From: Sphaerolaimus hirsutus
Lineage: Eukaryota > Nematoda > Chromadorea > Monhysterida > Sphaerolaimidae
Length of the DNA: 64,000 bases
Assembly: GCA_964036195.1 (NCBI GenBank)
Contig: OZ038452.1
Span: 27,911,785-27,975,784, forward strand
Reading direction: 5' to 3'
Every line of letters begins with the position of its first letter. Position 1 is the first letter of the stretch. A model generated the notes under the pieces. The model had not been told where the DNA came from. It searched no databases and worked only from the letters and a program-made list of their open reading frames with translations. A program made the position numbers and the translations under genes. This document shows, one piece after another, positions 35,277 through 61,329 of this stretch.

Positions 35277-35770
35277 ACCAGAGTTGATAAAATACCGGTA
35301 TTTTGGAAAGCGTAAGCATAGGCGTAAATACACTTTCCAAATTTTGAGTATGGATACTTAAGCATAAGGTATTTTTAAAATACCTAGGAAAGGGTAAAAA
35401 AGTGTAAGCATAATTTTTTTTAAAGAAATTGTTTGGTAAAGCATAGTAGCATCTAAAGAAATCAGTAGAGCAACGTAGTGCTGTCGACGGCAACGACATT
35501 GTCATCGGAATATGTTATTGGTTGCAAAATCCCAACTCTAAAGCCATGCTAGACAAAACAATGTTAACCAGACATTCATATTTTGACACAATGTACCTAC
35601 ATAGGCATACTATGTGACACTATGTTGAGTGCGTTACTGCACGAAAGCAGTCATTTTTTGGAATGACTTGTTCTCTTCTCGTTCACTTTTTTCTTGTGGT
35701 TTCACACTTTTTCAAAAGCGTATAACTGGACTGTGTGAAAAGTTTTTTACACTTTTAGTACGCGGGAAAA
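35277..35770. mobile_element. AGAGTTGATAAAA-ended element, copy 2
   Basis: The reverse-complement relative of 3286-3960. It begins CCAGAGTTGATAAAATACCGG, then GCGTAAGCATAGGCG motifs and the shared GCTGTCGACGGC segment. Confidence 0.65.
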
Positions 35771-36025
35771 GGGTGTCAAATTTCCGTTTTCCGTTTTCTG
35801 TTTCCGTTTTCCGCAGGCAAATTTTTTCCGTTTTCCGTTCCGTTTTCCGGCTGCTGAAATTTTTTTTCCGTTTTCCGTTCCTTTTTCTGGCAACTTTTTT
35901 TCCGTTTCCGATTTTCCGGCTCATTTTCCGTTTTCCGGCTAAATTTTCAGTTTTTCTGCCTTTTTCCATTTTCTGCCTCAATTTCCAGTTTTTCCGGCTT
36001 TTTTCCATTTTCCGCCCAGGCTTGC
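35771..36025. repeat. GGGTGTCAAA element fragment with TTTTCCG repeats
   Basis: Begins AGGGTGTCAAATTTCCG and continues as TTTTCCGTTTTCC repeats. The other end is not found nearby; the matching T/C-rich half at 37590-38015 ends TTTTGACACTCTA. Confidence 0.6.
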
Positions 36026-37589
36026 AGCTCCCGTTTTCGGTGTGTGAAACATTGTGTGAATTTGGGAGCGTGTGAGATTTCTACTTTTGTCGGGCGCGAT
36101 TTAATGTATTGATTTACAATGTGTAGAATTCACACACATAAAAATAACGGTACACATTGCACGTGTGAAAAATCGGGTCCGCATAGGGGTCGACAAAATG
36201 CACAGATGCATATGCGTCTAATTGTTTATGTGTGAAGTGTCGGGTGCCTCAACAGCGTGTTAAAAAAATATGTGTGAATCGCCCATCAATTTTTGTGGGG
36301 TTTTCATGTGTGAATGTGTGAAAACTACATAAATATTTTCAATACAGTATGTATTAAATTGTGTAGAATAAATGAGTCTGAAGAGAACATTAAACAAAAG
36401 CTGCATAAAACAAAAACATAAACCATCTACATACCTACAAGTCTATAGACTCTTTTACAAAGGATTAATGCCATCTGTTATGCCATTTGTGGCCAGAAAA
36501 TAATTTTCTCATGGGATTACCTTTTTATTTTTACTCGGGCACATGGGCAAATTGGGGCAAATGGCATTTCATTGTGCTATTCTGGGATCGGCTTTTTTGA
36601 TGTTACATAACTGAGGCAGGAAAAATTTTTTAGTAGGATTAGCAGCAGGAAAAGGTGATCAAAGATAGCGATAACCACACGAAAATATTGGGGATTAAGG
36701 TGAAAAGATCAGTGCCTAATAGAATAGTGCCATTCTAAATTTTATTCATAATTGTGATTTTTTTATATTAGTAAATCGATATTTGCGAATGCAAATGGCA
36801 ATGCAAATGGCAAATCAAAATTTTGGTTTTCAGAGTTTTCAGGTTTTGGGTTTTCCTATTGAATAAAATATAAGATAATTAGTAATACATATAGATTTGT
36901 TAGATAATTAATACTGTTAATTAATTAGTTAATTGATTAATTAACCCATTAATTTACCCATTAATAACTTATCCACTAAACATAAGATAATTAGTACTAA
37001 TACTTGTTACTCCTTATTAATTAGTTAATTCATTCACCCTCCATTAGTAGTTAATTAGGAGTGTGCAGCTGATAGGTTACAAATGTAATGAGGTTGTTCC
37101 AGGCAGCATCCACAATTAAAGCATGTTTTGATTAGTACAAGGTGTGATAATTAATTTTTTCTCGTTCTCAGTTTTCAAAAAACGCTGTCACAATTAGTCT
37201 TTTTCCAATTATCTTTGACTTATCACCTGCCGCAAACTACATTTCTTATGCCGAAAAAAATTAAATTCACACGTTTTCACATTCCTCTCTTATTGTGTGA
37301 AAATCACATTTCACCGAAAATGTCAAATGTGTCCAGTGTGTGAATTTTTTTGCCGACAAATCACAATAAGGTAAGTGTAAATGATATTCACACAATTTTT
37401 TTTTTCGGCGCGCCTGTTCTGTGTTAGCGAGAATCTATTAGAATCTACCGAAACCCATTTACGTGTTATTTTTTTGTGTGTGATTTGACCTCTTAGGTTA
37501 AGTAAACAAATGGTGTGCAATCGAAAAATGGCTGTAAGTTTCGGTAGTTTTTATGTGTGTGAATTGTAAATGTGAGAATGTGTGAATTC
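36026..37589. other. intergenic, no gene seen
   Basis: AT-rich, with a TTAATTAATTAG-like tract around 36890-37060 and scattered GTGTGAAAA motifs. No supported frame. Confidence 0.5.
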
Positions 37590-38015
37590 AGCTGCAACGC
37601 TGTTTCCGCCTCAATTTTCCATTTTTCCGCCTCATTTTAACTTTTTTGTGGCTCAACTTTTTGTTTTCTGATCAGCCAAACTGGTAAAAATTCATGCAGA
37701 TTGTCAATGATGTAAAAATTTTTCCGTTTCCAGCAAAATTACTGCAAATTTTTTCCACTTCCAGCAAAATTTCAGCAAATTTTATCCATTTTCTGGCAAA
37801 ATTTCAGCAAGTTTTTCTATTTCCGTGCAAATTTGATTTTTCCGTTTCCGTTTTTCCGGCCTCTCTTTCCGTTTTCCAGCCGCTGAAATTTTTTTTCCAT
37901 TTCCGTTTTCTGCCAAGTGCAATTTTTTTCCGTTTTCCGTTCCGTTTTCCGGCCTCTGAAATTTTTTTTCTGTTTCCGTTTTCCGTAAAAAAAATTTTTT
38001 GACACTCTACCCGGG
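37590..38015. repeat. TTTTCCG-rich half element
   Basis: TTTTCCGTTTCCG repeats ending AAATTTTTTGACACTCTA. Possibly the right half of an element whose left half is 35771-36025, separated by inserted sequence. Confidence 0.55.
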
Positions 38016-38033
38016 AATTGTTGTCAAATAGCG

Positions 38034-38710
38034 AAATTTTTGTTTTAAACTTATATTTCGAAAACTACTGGAGCTTTTTGGATAATTTTTGGGCACGATG
38101 TAGATAAACTCGGCGGACATGATGGCATACAATGTTCTGAAAGAATACGCAACGACTGTAGCCTTAACCGAATGGGCACTTTGCCAAACGTAGCTGCACA
38201 AATTATTTCACAATATGAGGGAAACGAAATTAATGAAATCTTCCCAATAGAGCTAGAAATAAAAAAAAACAATTGATAAATCTTACGTTAATAATGTTCG
38301 AAGAGTTCATGTTTCATTAAAACGAATGATTTCGCTCGTTTCTCAACAATTAGTTTTTCGTTTCATACAACTCTTTCTGTACATCTCTATCTGCTTGTGG
38401 GTTAGGATACATACGTGTTATTTTGACACTGTGACCCGTATGTATCTGACATCCTGGTTCGATTTACAACTTTGTCATTGAGCCGAAAATGCAAAAACGT
38501 TTGTTCTCACATCACATGGTCGCACAAAAGTAATATCGACCAAGAACAGGGCGAAAATCATCCGTCCAAACTTGAATGTGAGACATAAGTATTAGGAATT
38601 AAGTCCAACACTGTAGAGTTTCATGTCCGCCGAGTATACCTATAAATATATTGGTTAGTGCTTACAACATGTCAATTTAGGGATGAATATCCTTAAGCGT
38701 TCTTGAGTAC
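38034..38710. mobile_element. TTCTTGAGTA palindrome interrupted by a GTATACTC-type element
   Basis: The flanks (GGATAATTTTTGGGCACGATG at left and AAGCGTTCTTGAGTA at right) are one copy of the 29393-29702 palindrome. The middle (38106-38640) has ends AAACTCGGCGGACATGAT and ATGTCCGCCGAGTATAC, so it is a second element inserted into the first. Confidence 0.65.
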
Positions 38711-38805
38711 CGTATTTCCTCAAAATACCCCCCGGGGGGTGATTGTTTCATAGTGGTCCCGAGAGGCGTGGGGTAAAACGAGGGGGGGGGGGGGTATTTC
38801 AACTT
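38708..38805. repeat. ACCGTATT-family fragment
   Basis: TACCGTATTTCCTCAAAATA with the GTGATTGTTTCATAGTGG block, ending abruptly after a G run and TATTTC. Confidence 0.7.
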
Positions 38806-39645
38806 GAGCAGTATGTAAATTGAAAATGCTTTAACGTTTATGTATACGTTGAAAAAGTTTGGTAAGTTTATCAACTCTGTTAAATTTACTTTCCTCAGCG
38901 ATAGTTTTTTATATTGATAAAGTTTTATGACGAAAAAGCATATGAAGCAAAGTTCATACTGCACGTAAATGTCAACAATAGTGGCTTTACGCGAAAACAT
39001 ATTAAAAGCATAATCTCCATGGATGCGTTTATTTAGGTTGCTACGTGTTAAAACATTATTCATTGTGCACAAATAAAATGGACAAATTAATTTATTTCTA
39101 AACAATAAAACTACTAATTAAATCACGCATGGATTATTACACTTCTACCTAATAAATCACATTACTCCCGGAAATTTTATTTGTGGGAGAAAATTACAAA
39201 ATTTATCGCATCGACATGGAAAGAACAATGTCGTTATTCAGACGGCAGCCAACTGCGGTTTCAAAGTGAGTGAAAAAATTTAAATATATGATCTAAACGA
39301 ATCCACCACTTTGATGGATAAATTTGGGCCAGATACATTTTAAAGCTTTAGAAACTTACCGTATGTCCTTGAATAAGTCCACAGGGGAATTATTTTTGGC
39401 AGACTTTTTGACTGGCATGCCATTCATGGGTCACTTTTCCAGCAGAATATTTACTAAAATGCATGATCAATACATTGTATGAATAAGGTTAAATTAGATC
39501 CATAGATCTGTCAGTCAAAATACAGATCCCATCGTTGCAAAACAATACATGTTTCTTAAAGAACACAAAAACTTTTTTATAAATACATGTTGCATCTTTC
39601 CACATAAAAAATACGGCAAGTTATTCGAGGGGGGGGGGTCATCGT
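38806..39645. other. intergenic, no gene seen
   Basis: AT-rich sequence. A minus-strand open frame over 38677-39105 is 142 codons long but begins as low-complexity sequence and ends in the adjacent repeat, so I do not accept it. Confidence 0.45.
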
Positions 39646-39648
39646 GGG

Positions 39649-40414
39649 GGTGCACTGATACGCACATCTGCCCGTTACGCACATTTGCCCGTTTTTTTCT
39701 CTTGACACTTTTCCAAGAGATTTTCAGATATGAGTGAAGTGAAAAACGCTGCGCAATGGAATTAGTGAACTTTTTTCACTTCACTCATATCTGAAAATCA
39801 CTTGAAAATGTGTCAAGTGAAAAACAGTGAAAAATGACTACCGTATTTCCTCGAAATACCCCCCGGGGGTGATTGTTTCATAGTGGTCCCGAGAGGGGGG
39901 GGGGTTAAACGAGGGGGGGGGGTATTTCGAGGGGAGGGGGGTTATTATTTCACAAGAAAATTTTTGAAGTACAAAATTGTCGTCTGAAACGTACGCAGAC
40001 GTCGAAAAATGCAACAAAAACCGCCATTTATAAGGTTCAGTAGACTAATATTAGTATGTAGATGGTATGTACACTGTTCTAACGTGACACCGACATTGTT
40101 TTAACGTGTGTTCTGCAGTACACAGAACACAAACCACAGTTATTGTCATGTACGTTCCCTTTACACTCAATTTGGGGGGGGGGGTATTTCGAGGGGGGGG
40201 GGTATTTCGAGGAAATACGGTATTTTTCACTGTTTTTTTTCACTTGACACATTTTCAAGTGATCTTCAGATATGAGTGAAGTGAGAAAAGTTCACTAATG
40301 TCATTGCGCAACTTTTTTCACTTTACTCAGATCTGAAAATCACTTGAAAAAGTGTCAAGTGAAAAAAACGGGCAAATGTGCGTAACGGGCAGATGTGCGT
40401 ATCAGGCCTGCCCC
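39649..40414. mobile_element. GGGTGCACTGATACGC element with nested ACCGTATT insertion
   Basis: Outer ends GGTGCACTGATACGCACATC and GATGTGCGTATCAGGCCTGCCCC. Arms carry CACTTGACACTTTT and TTTTCAGATATGAGTG. A complete ACCGTATT MITE (39840-40224) sits between them. The uninterrupted relative is at 45486-45716. Confidence 0.8.
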
Positions 40415-41080
40415 GTCATCGTTTCCTCACTCAGCAATTCAGTATTGTTAACATTTAGATGCGTAAATACTTTATGTATTTTATGTCTTTATGTATTGTT
40501 TGTCTTTGTGTACACCTTTATGTCTTTGGTTGTTTTCTCCTCATAGTTTATCATCAAAAAACATCAAATTCTTGACTCAATACCCTAACTTATTTAGGGA
40601 TGGAAAAAATAGTCACTGGAGGAAAAAAAATTTTTAAAGTGTAATTTTTACTCAAACGAGGTTTCGAGTTTTTGAAAAAAAACGTTTTACAATTTATTTA
40701 TCAATTTCATCAATAAAATTTTCATACTGTTTTAGAATTTTCTACAAAATCCTTTTAGATAGTGCATTGCATTAGATAGTTATTAGATTTTTGGCTCACT
40801 CTCAATGTTTTAATAGGCTTCCAAGCTGTTCTTAAAGACACATTTAACCTTTTATCCACAACTTTAATCATGTTAATTTGACATGTTCTGTTGTACGTGT
40901 GCATTACAAAGGCATCAATTATTCTTAACCAGAAATACTAGTTTTTTTATTTACAATTTTTAAACTGAATTTTCAGTGTTTTTTATAATAATAGTGTTTA
41001 AGATAATATTAAATTATTTCCTTAAAGTGCTAAGCCAGAACGATGTTATCAGAATTTCAATAAGTCTTTAAAGCCATTCT
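40415..41080. other. intergenic, no gene seen
   Basis: AT-rich sequence without supported features. Confidence 0.5.
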
Positions 41081-41084
41081 CTAG

Positions 41085-41393
41085 TGATGTAAAAGCGCCA
41101 TGGCGCTTTTGGCGCTTGGAGCTATTTTGCTGTGGCGCCATTGGCGCTTGGCGCTATACCTATGAAAAGCGCCATGGCGCTTTTGTCGCTTGGCGCTTTT
41201 TTTAGCCGGCGCCAGGAACAAAATGCATGGCGCTGGCGCTTGGCGCTAGCGCCACAGCTAAAAGCGCCATGGCGCTTCTGGCGCTTGGCGCCATTTTGCT
41301 CTGACGCCATTGGCGCTTGGCGCTATAGGTCGGAAAAGCGCCATGGCGCTTTTGGCGCTTGGTGCCAAAGTTCTGGCGTTTTTTACATCACTA
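41085..41393. mobile_element. hAT-like GGCGCC-rich MITE
   Basis: Ends TAGTGATGTAAAAGCGCCA and TTTTTTACATCACTA. Imperfect 8-base flanks CCATTCTC and CCACTCAC. The interior is almost entirely GGCGCTTTTGGCGCTTGGC units. Confidence 0.75.
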
Positions 41394-41741
41394 CCACTCA
41401 CGGCTAAATTACTCACAGTCACGAAACAGATTTACTTTCTATCTGTCTGATTTGAAAGTTGGAACAAAAAGAACCCTAAGTACCGTATATCTTTGAAACA
41501 TTTACCTTTTATTCAAGGGTTTACTAGTCAGACTGAAAAATTTGAGGGGGTTATTATATTCGAGAGGGATTTTTCGATGCGGGGTTTTCAACTTTGTCAG
41601 AATTTTCATGAAACACCATGACAATTTTTTTGCATTAAAATTTTCAAATTTGAAGAACTTTCAAGAAATTTGTCTTTCAAGACTATCACACTTCAAGAAT
41701 CAAGACTACAAAATCACAAAATTCAATGAATCAACGCAGTC

Positions 41742-41945
41742 TGGTGGCAGTCCCACACCCTGTAAAGTGTAAAGTAAACTGTCTAATGTCATGTAAAATG
41801 TCATAAGATACAAATTTGTCAAATGTCATGCAAAATGTCAGCAGATCAACTATAAAACCTTTTCTTACGGTATTTTATTTTAATTGAAATTTTGCATGAA
41901 ATTTGACACTTTACTTTACACATTAAAGGGTGTCTCCTTGTTACA
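41742..41945. mobile_element. GGTGGCAGTCCC...AAAGGGTG palindromic element
   Basis: GGTGGCAGTCCCACACCCTG start, mirrored TGTAAAGTAAA/TTTACTTTACA arms, end AAAGGGTGTCTCC. A diverged member of the 49241-49686 family. Confidence 0.65.
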
Positions 41946-42456
41946 GCTTACCGCATACATGCATTGAACTGAATATTCGAAACCCCGAAACACTTTCTTC
42001 TCGGAGTGTATTTTCGCGCTCGCTTAATTTTCCCGGGATTAAGTCAAGGAGTGCGGTTAAATTCGAAGGTGTACGGTAGAATGAATCCCGTTACCGTGTG
42101 TTACTTTTAGCATTTAAATATTACTTGAAGTTTTGCGATTTGCGAACCATACAAAAGAACAGTATTTTTGAAAAGTTTCTTGTAAGGGCATTTAAATACA
42201 GCGTAATGCCAAATAAGAAGTGAAACGCAAAATAAAAAGTCACCGAAAATTTGTATCATTTTCATGTTTTCAAGATTTTTATTCAAAATTCACGTTAAAA
42301 ACGTCACGTTCACGTCATTTATTAGATACGTTCAAGATGTTATTTTCAATTTTTATAAAAAACGCATAAAGCTATGATTACGAGACTTTTTATTTAACTA
42401 CTTTTTGATTTACGTTTCACCTTTTATTTTTAGTGGGGACATTTTGCCTCCCAAAA

Positions 42457-57744
<15,288 letters not shown>

Positions 57745-58207
57745 AAATTCTGTGAAAATTGTGGAATTTTGTGACTTGATTGGTAGAATGCAGGTCAATT
57801 TTTCCTTATGGCATATGAATCATGTAAATATTTTAACATTTTTGAGTAGGTTTTAAGCTGTTTCTCAGTATTCTCTTACCTTTTGGAGTAAATGAGGATC
57901 CTGTGTCAGTGTTTTATGAATAGTTCCTAGAATAGTTCCCAACTAAATAACCTGCATCTGAGTAATAACTTTTTATCAAGGGAACTACTTGAGGATTTAT
58001 GGAGGGCAGACTTTTTCTCAGTTAATGACTATTCTGTATAATAATTCATTTTAATTAGTGAACGGGTATGAGACATTTATTGCTTTAACCTTTAATATGG
58101 TAATTTGCTTGCATTGTGAATTTTTCGGTTTGGTATAACATATAGCACAGTAGAGCTGTATATTCAGCTGAATTCCAGTACATTTTTATTTGATTTTTAC
58201 AACCGCC

Positions 58208-58213
58208 AATAAA
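58208..58213 (+). promoter_or_regulatory. poly(A) signal for long KCNQ form
   Basis: AATAAA about 460 bases after the TGA at 57744. No closer signal was noted on this strand. Confidence 0.6.
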
Positions 58214-58562
58214 GTATTCCAGTGAGACAATATTCTGTACTTAATTAAAAAAGATTTGTTGTATAGCAGAACAAAATATGGCACTCTGAACTTTTGAAAT
58301 TGTTGTATGACAATTTGTATAAACTTGTTTGACTTGATGAATTTTTTGTAAGTATTTATCAGCTTTTTCCATTTGTCCAAAAAATGAGCTCCAGAGTGCA
58401 GTGTACATTCTAAAAACTTGAAGGCAATTCACTCTAGATAAATCTGTTAGCTGGTGAAGTTTATTGAACTTACTATTTGCAAAATAGTTCAATGAACTAC
58501 TACACTAGGATCATTCTTCCTGCTAATATTTTACTCTCTGAGCAGATTCAATGAATTTTGAT

Positions 58563-58568
58563 TTTATT
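58563..58568 (-). promoter_or_regulatory. poly(A) signal for the lamin-tail gene
   Basis: AATAAA on the minus strand about 300 bases beyond the TGA at 58873-58871. It faces the KCNQ signal. Confidence 0.5.
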
Positions 58569-58870
58569 CAAATTTGAACACTTGTTGCTGAAATGATGTA
58601 ATGTTACCGCTAGCTACCTGTTCCATACAAAACTTGTCCTTTATGGGAAATATGATGATACATTTATTATTATTTTTGATGTTATCAAGAATATTTTCAC
58701 ATCCTCTACTAGCAGAAATTGACATCAAAATAAAACATTGATTTGTCATCAACTGGGTACTAATCCCTGAATCTTCACAACTACTCTAAAATGCTGACAT
58801 TTTTGAAGTACATTTTTGAAAACATCACTCTATTGGGAACCACACTCCAACCAGCAACAGATCACAAAAA

Positions 58871-59050
58871 TCAATCATTTGTCTCAACAGCCGGCTCTTT
58901 CTTCGTATCAGTACACTGTTTCAATGCGGCCATCACTTTGCCAGTGGGGTTGAGCAGCTGAGTGACCACTTGTGGCCCAGCACCCCAGTTGCCAGTTTCA
59001 AGCTGGAAGTCTGTCCCTGCTGTGAAATCATGATAGCCAGCTGAGCATAC
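58871..59050 (-). CDS. lamin-tail gene last exon
   Basis: 59 codons and TGA: VCSAGYHDFTAGTDFQLETG, NWGAGPQVVTQLLNPTGKV, MAALKQC, then a short hydrophilic tail. It ends ETND with no prenylation motif. Confidence 0.92.
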   Translation of the reverse strand, partial: VCSAGYHDFTAGTDFQLETGNWGAGPQVVTQLLNPTGKVMAALKQCTDTKKEPAVETND

Positions 59051-61247
59051 CTGGTGTAGTAAAAAAGGTTTTTGCAGGAGAGTTTTTATTGCAAAAATTG
59101 GGGATTTTCACCTACTTTGACCTCAGACTCCGGAGCCAAACTGAAATCTGCTGGAAATTGAAAGGATTTTATGTCATCATTGCCATCCACTACCCGGCGT
59201 AAAGTCCAATGCCCAAGGTATTCTGTCTGCAAATGTGCAAGAATCATTTGAAGATGGATGTGTTATTTACAGTGATTGTATTACAAAGTAATGTCACCTA
59301 ATTAAATGAAGTGTTTTTACAAAAACCGCTTATCTTCCATGTCAACTCATCAGTCATCTATACATCTGATCTGATTAGGGTGTCAACAAAAACTTTTTGG
59401 CGGAAAACGGAAACGGAAAAAATTTTGCACTTGCCGGAAAACGGAAACGGAAACAGAAAAAAATTTCCACCTGCCGGAAAACGGAAAAATGAAAGGCCGG
59501 AAAACGGAAACGGAAACGGAAAAATTTGTTGAAATTATGCCGGAAACGGAAAAAATTTGCTGAAATTTTGCCGGAAACGGAAAAAAAATTGCAGAAATTG
59601 ATCCAGAAATCAAAAAATTTGCAGAAATCTTGCTAGAAATAGAAACAATTCACATAATTAAGAACCTGCATGCATGTTTACCAGTTTGGCTGAAACAGAA
59701 AACAGAGCATTGAGCCAGAAAATGAAAAAAAGTTGGAAAAACAGACAATTGAGCTGGAAAACGGAAAAAAGGCGGAAAAACTGAAATTTTGGCCGGAAAA
59801 CAGAAAATGAGCCGGAAAAACGGAAATGGAAATGGAAAAAAAATTTAGCAGCCGGAAAACGGAAACGAAAACGGAAAAAAATTGCCTGCGGAAAGCGGAA
59901 ACGGAAAACGGAAAACGGAAAGTTGACACCCTAGATCTGATCATCCCATTTCTACATTATTTCACAACTCAATTTTATGATTCCAGTTAACCTAGAACCT
60001 TATATATACATTTTGGACGATATGAAAAGTGATCGGAAATTTAGGAAGCGATAGGAAATTTACAAACAAAAACAAACAAACAACAACCTCAACATGATGT
60101 TTTCAGACCACCCCCCAAAAACCACAACAAAAAACTCACCACTTTGCCAGTATTCTCCACAGTAACAAATCTACCACTTGGATCTACCTTTGTCACCTTG
60201 ACACTTCCCCTGGCACTCCTCTTGTATGTTGTTACTGATGTCTGTTTTGTCATTCTGGTCTTACGCCTGATACTCCCTGAAGTGCTGGCCTGTAAAAAAT
60301 ACTTGTTGTGGCTCTACACATTACCTTATGGCTGAAACTTTGGAAACTGCTGCTTTAAACATGTTGCATTGACCAGAGTGACTCATTTTTGATCTATGTC
60401 AACAGTAGTTGATCAACTGCTTATTTTGCTAAACCTACAAGTTAGAAATTTCAGCCATACCAGCTAGTGTGTAGAGCCACAACAAATTTCATTTCAATTG
60501 AATTTCAAATAGATTGTTCTTTAAATTAGTGTACTAAAATAACACACTGGAGTGCTTGGTGTCTCTGGCCTGCTGCCATTTGGGTACTCAAAACTGTCCC
60601 ATTCTATACTGCCAGTGCTTCCACCTGAGCCCAATGCATCCTTCTGTATCTGTGATCACAGAAAAATTCAAATTAAATACAAAATCAAAATGTGCCTAAA
60701 ACTTCAGATCACCTGCTGCAATGGAGGTGGCCTGGTGCCCCTCGGTGTTGAAACTTCAGCATTTTCAGGTGCAGAATAAGCACCATCCAAAAATGGAGTA
60801 GTGGCACTGCTGCTGTCACTGTCACCTACCCTTTGTTCCATGCTCCCATATGTGTTAGCCTGCAATCAGAATAATGATTATGCCTATTTTTGGTGACTCT
60901 AATAAAGAACATTTTATTAATAAATTGGCACTTACATCAACAGCCTGCAATGTCTGCTCCTGCATCACTAAATCATCAGGTCTCACTTTCATTTTTCTCT
61001 CAAATTTTCCCTTATCATCAATGGGAGCATTTTGTACCTCACTTGGCAAACTGCCAGTAGATATGACACTCACTAATGGGTCACTAGTTTTTCTTTTGCC
61101 TCCTGGCACCAATTTAGGGTCAAATCCAGTGTTGTTTTTTGCTCTATTTCTCCTGCGCCACCAGGCAACTAGCATGGCTATTGGTGCAGCAGCTCCAGCC
61201 ACAGTGGCAAGGCATAATGCTGCAATGAGACCTCCAGTGACTGGCAT
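58871..61247 (-). CDS. membrane-anchored lamin tail domain protein
   Basis: Six exons (61247-60936, 60859-60713, 60649-60548, 60289-60140, 59226-59116, 59050-58871), all joined in phase 0, give 333 residues. Residues about 6-30 form one hydrophobic segment (GLIAALCLATVAGAAAPIAM...) followed by WWRRRNRAK, so the C-terminal bulk should face the cytosol or nucleoplasm. Residues about 60-190 are polar, Ser/Pro-rich and probably disordered. A basic patch (SIRRKTRMTK) precedes a lamin tail domain (about 213-325): GSVKVTKVDPSGRFVTVEN, YLGHWTLRR, SFQFPADFSLAPESEV, ETGNWGAG, LLNPTGKVMAAL, the Ig-fold seen in nuclear lamins. There is no coiled-coil rod and no C-terminal CaaX. The family places it near the nuclear envelope; the membrane anchor is my reading. 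A stop lies about 80 bases upstream of the ATG, but an acceptor-like CCCTAG between them leaves room for an upstream exon. Confidence 0.85.
59116..59226 (-). CDS. lamin-tail gene exon 5
   Basis: 37 codons: TEYLGHWTLRRVVDGNDDIK then SFQFPADFSLAPESEVK, the central strands of the domain. GTAGGT donor. Confidence 0.92.
59377..59934. mobile_element. TAGGGTGTCAAC element with CGGAAAACGGAAA arms
   Basis: Ends TAGGGTGTCAACAAAAAC and AAAGTTGACACCCTA. The interior is tandem CCGGAAAACGGAAACGGAAA. It lies within the 913-base intron of the lamin-tail gene and is the best-preserved copy in the window. Confidence 0.85.
60140..60289 (-). CDS. lamin-tail gene exon 4 (start of tail domain)
   Basis: 50 codons: ASTSGSIRRKTRMTKQTSVT..., then GSVKVTKVDPSGRFVTVENT, the first strands of the lamin Ig-fold. 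GTGAGT donor. Confidence 0.9.
60306..60482. mobile_element. TGTGGCTCTACACA palindrome in a lamin-tail gene intron
   Basis: TGTGGCTCTACACATTACC mirrors AGCTAGTGTGTAGAGCCACA. Related to the ACACACTAGTTT family in KCNQ introns. Confidence 0.7.
60548..60649 (-). CDS. lamin-tail gene exon 3
   Basis: 34 codons (IQKDALGSGGSTGSIEWDSF...TPSTP), acceptor ATCACAG, donor GTGTGT. Ser/Gly-rich linker. Confidence 0.75.
60713..60859 (-). CDS. lamin-tail gene exon 2
   Basis: 49 codons (ANTYGSMEQRVGDSDSSSAT...PPPLQQ) with a phase-0 TTGCAG acceptor and GTGATC donor. Low complexity, no domain. Confidence 0.75.
60936..61247 (-). CDS. lamin-tail gene exon 1 (membrane segment)
   Basis: 104 codons from ATG to GTAAGT, holding the membrane helix, the WWRRRNRAK stop-transfer and a Lys/Arg-rich linker (KGKFERKMKVRPDD). 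Confidence 0.8.
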
Positions 61248-61329
61248 GTTGCCAACTTTAAGTTGAAATTCTAGGGTTAATGTGTTAGGTTGAGTTGATG
61301 TGATAGATTTCTTGTCAGATTGTATTTAA

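Noticed and set aside
35629..36075. 148-codon Phe-rich frame, also 37694-38002 and 59678-59944
   Set aside because: Translations of TTTTCCG/CGGAAA repeats.
58186..58752. Minus-strand frames between the two genes
   Set aside because: They fall in the presumed 3' untranslated regions, are AT-rich, and lack domains.
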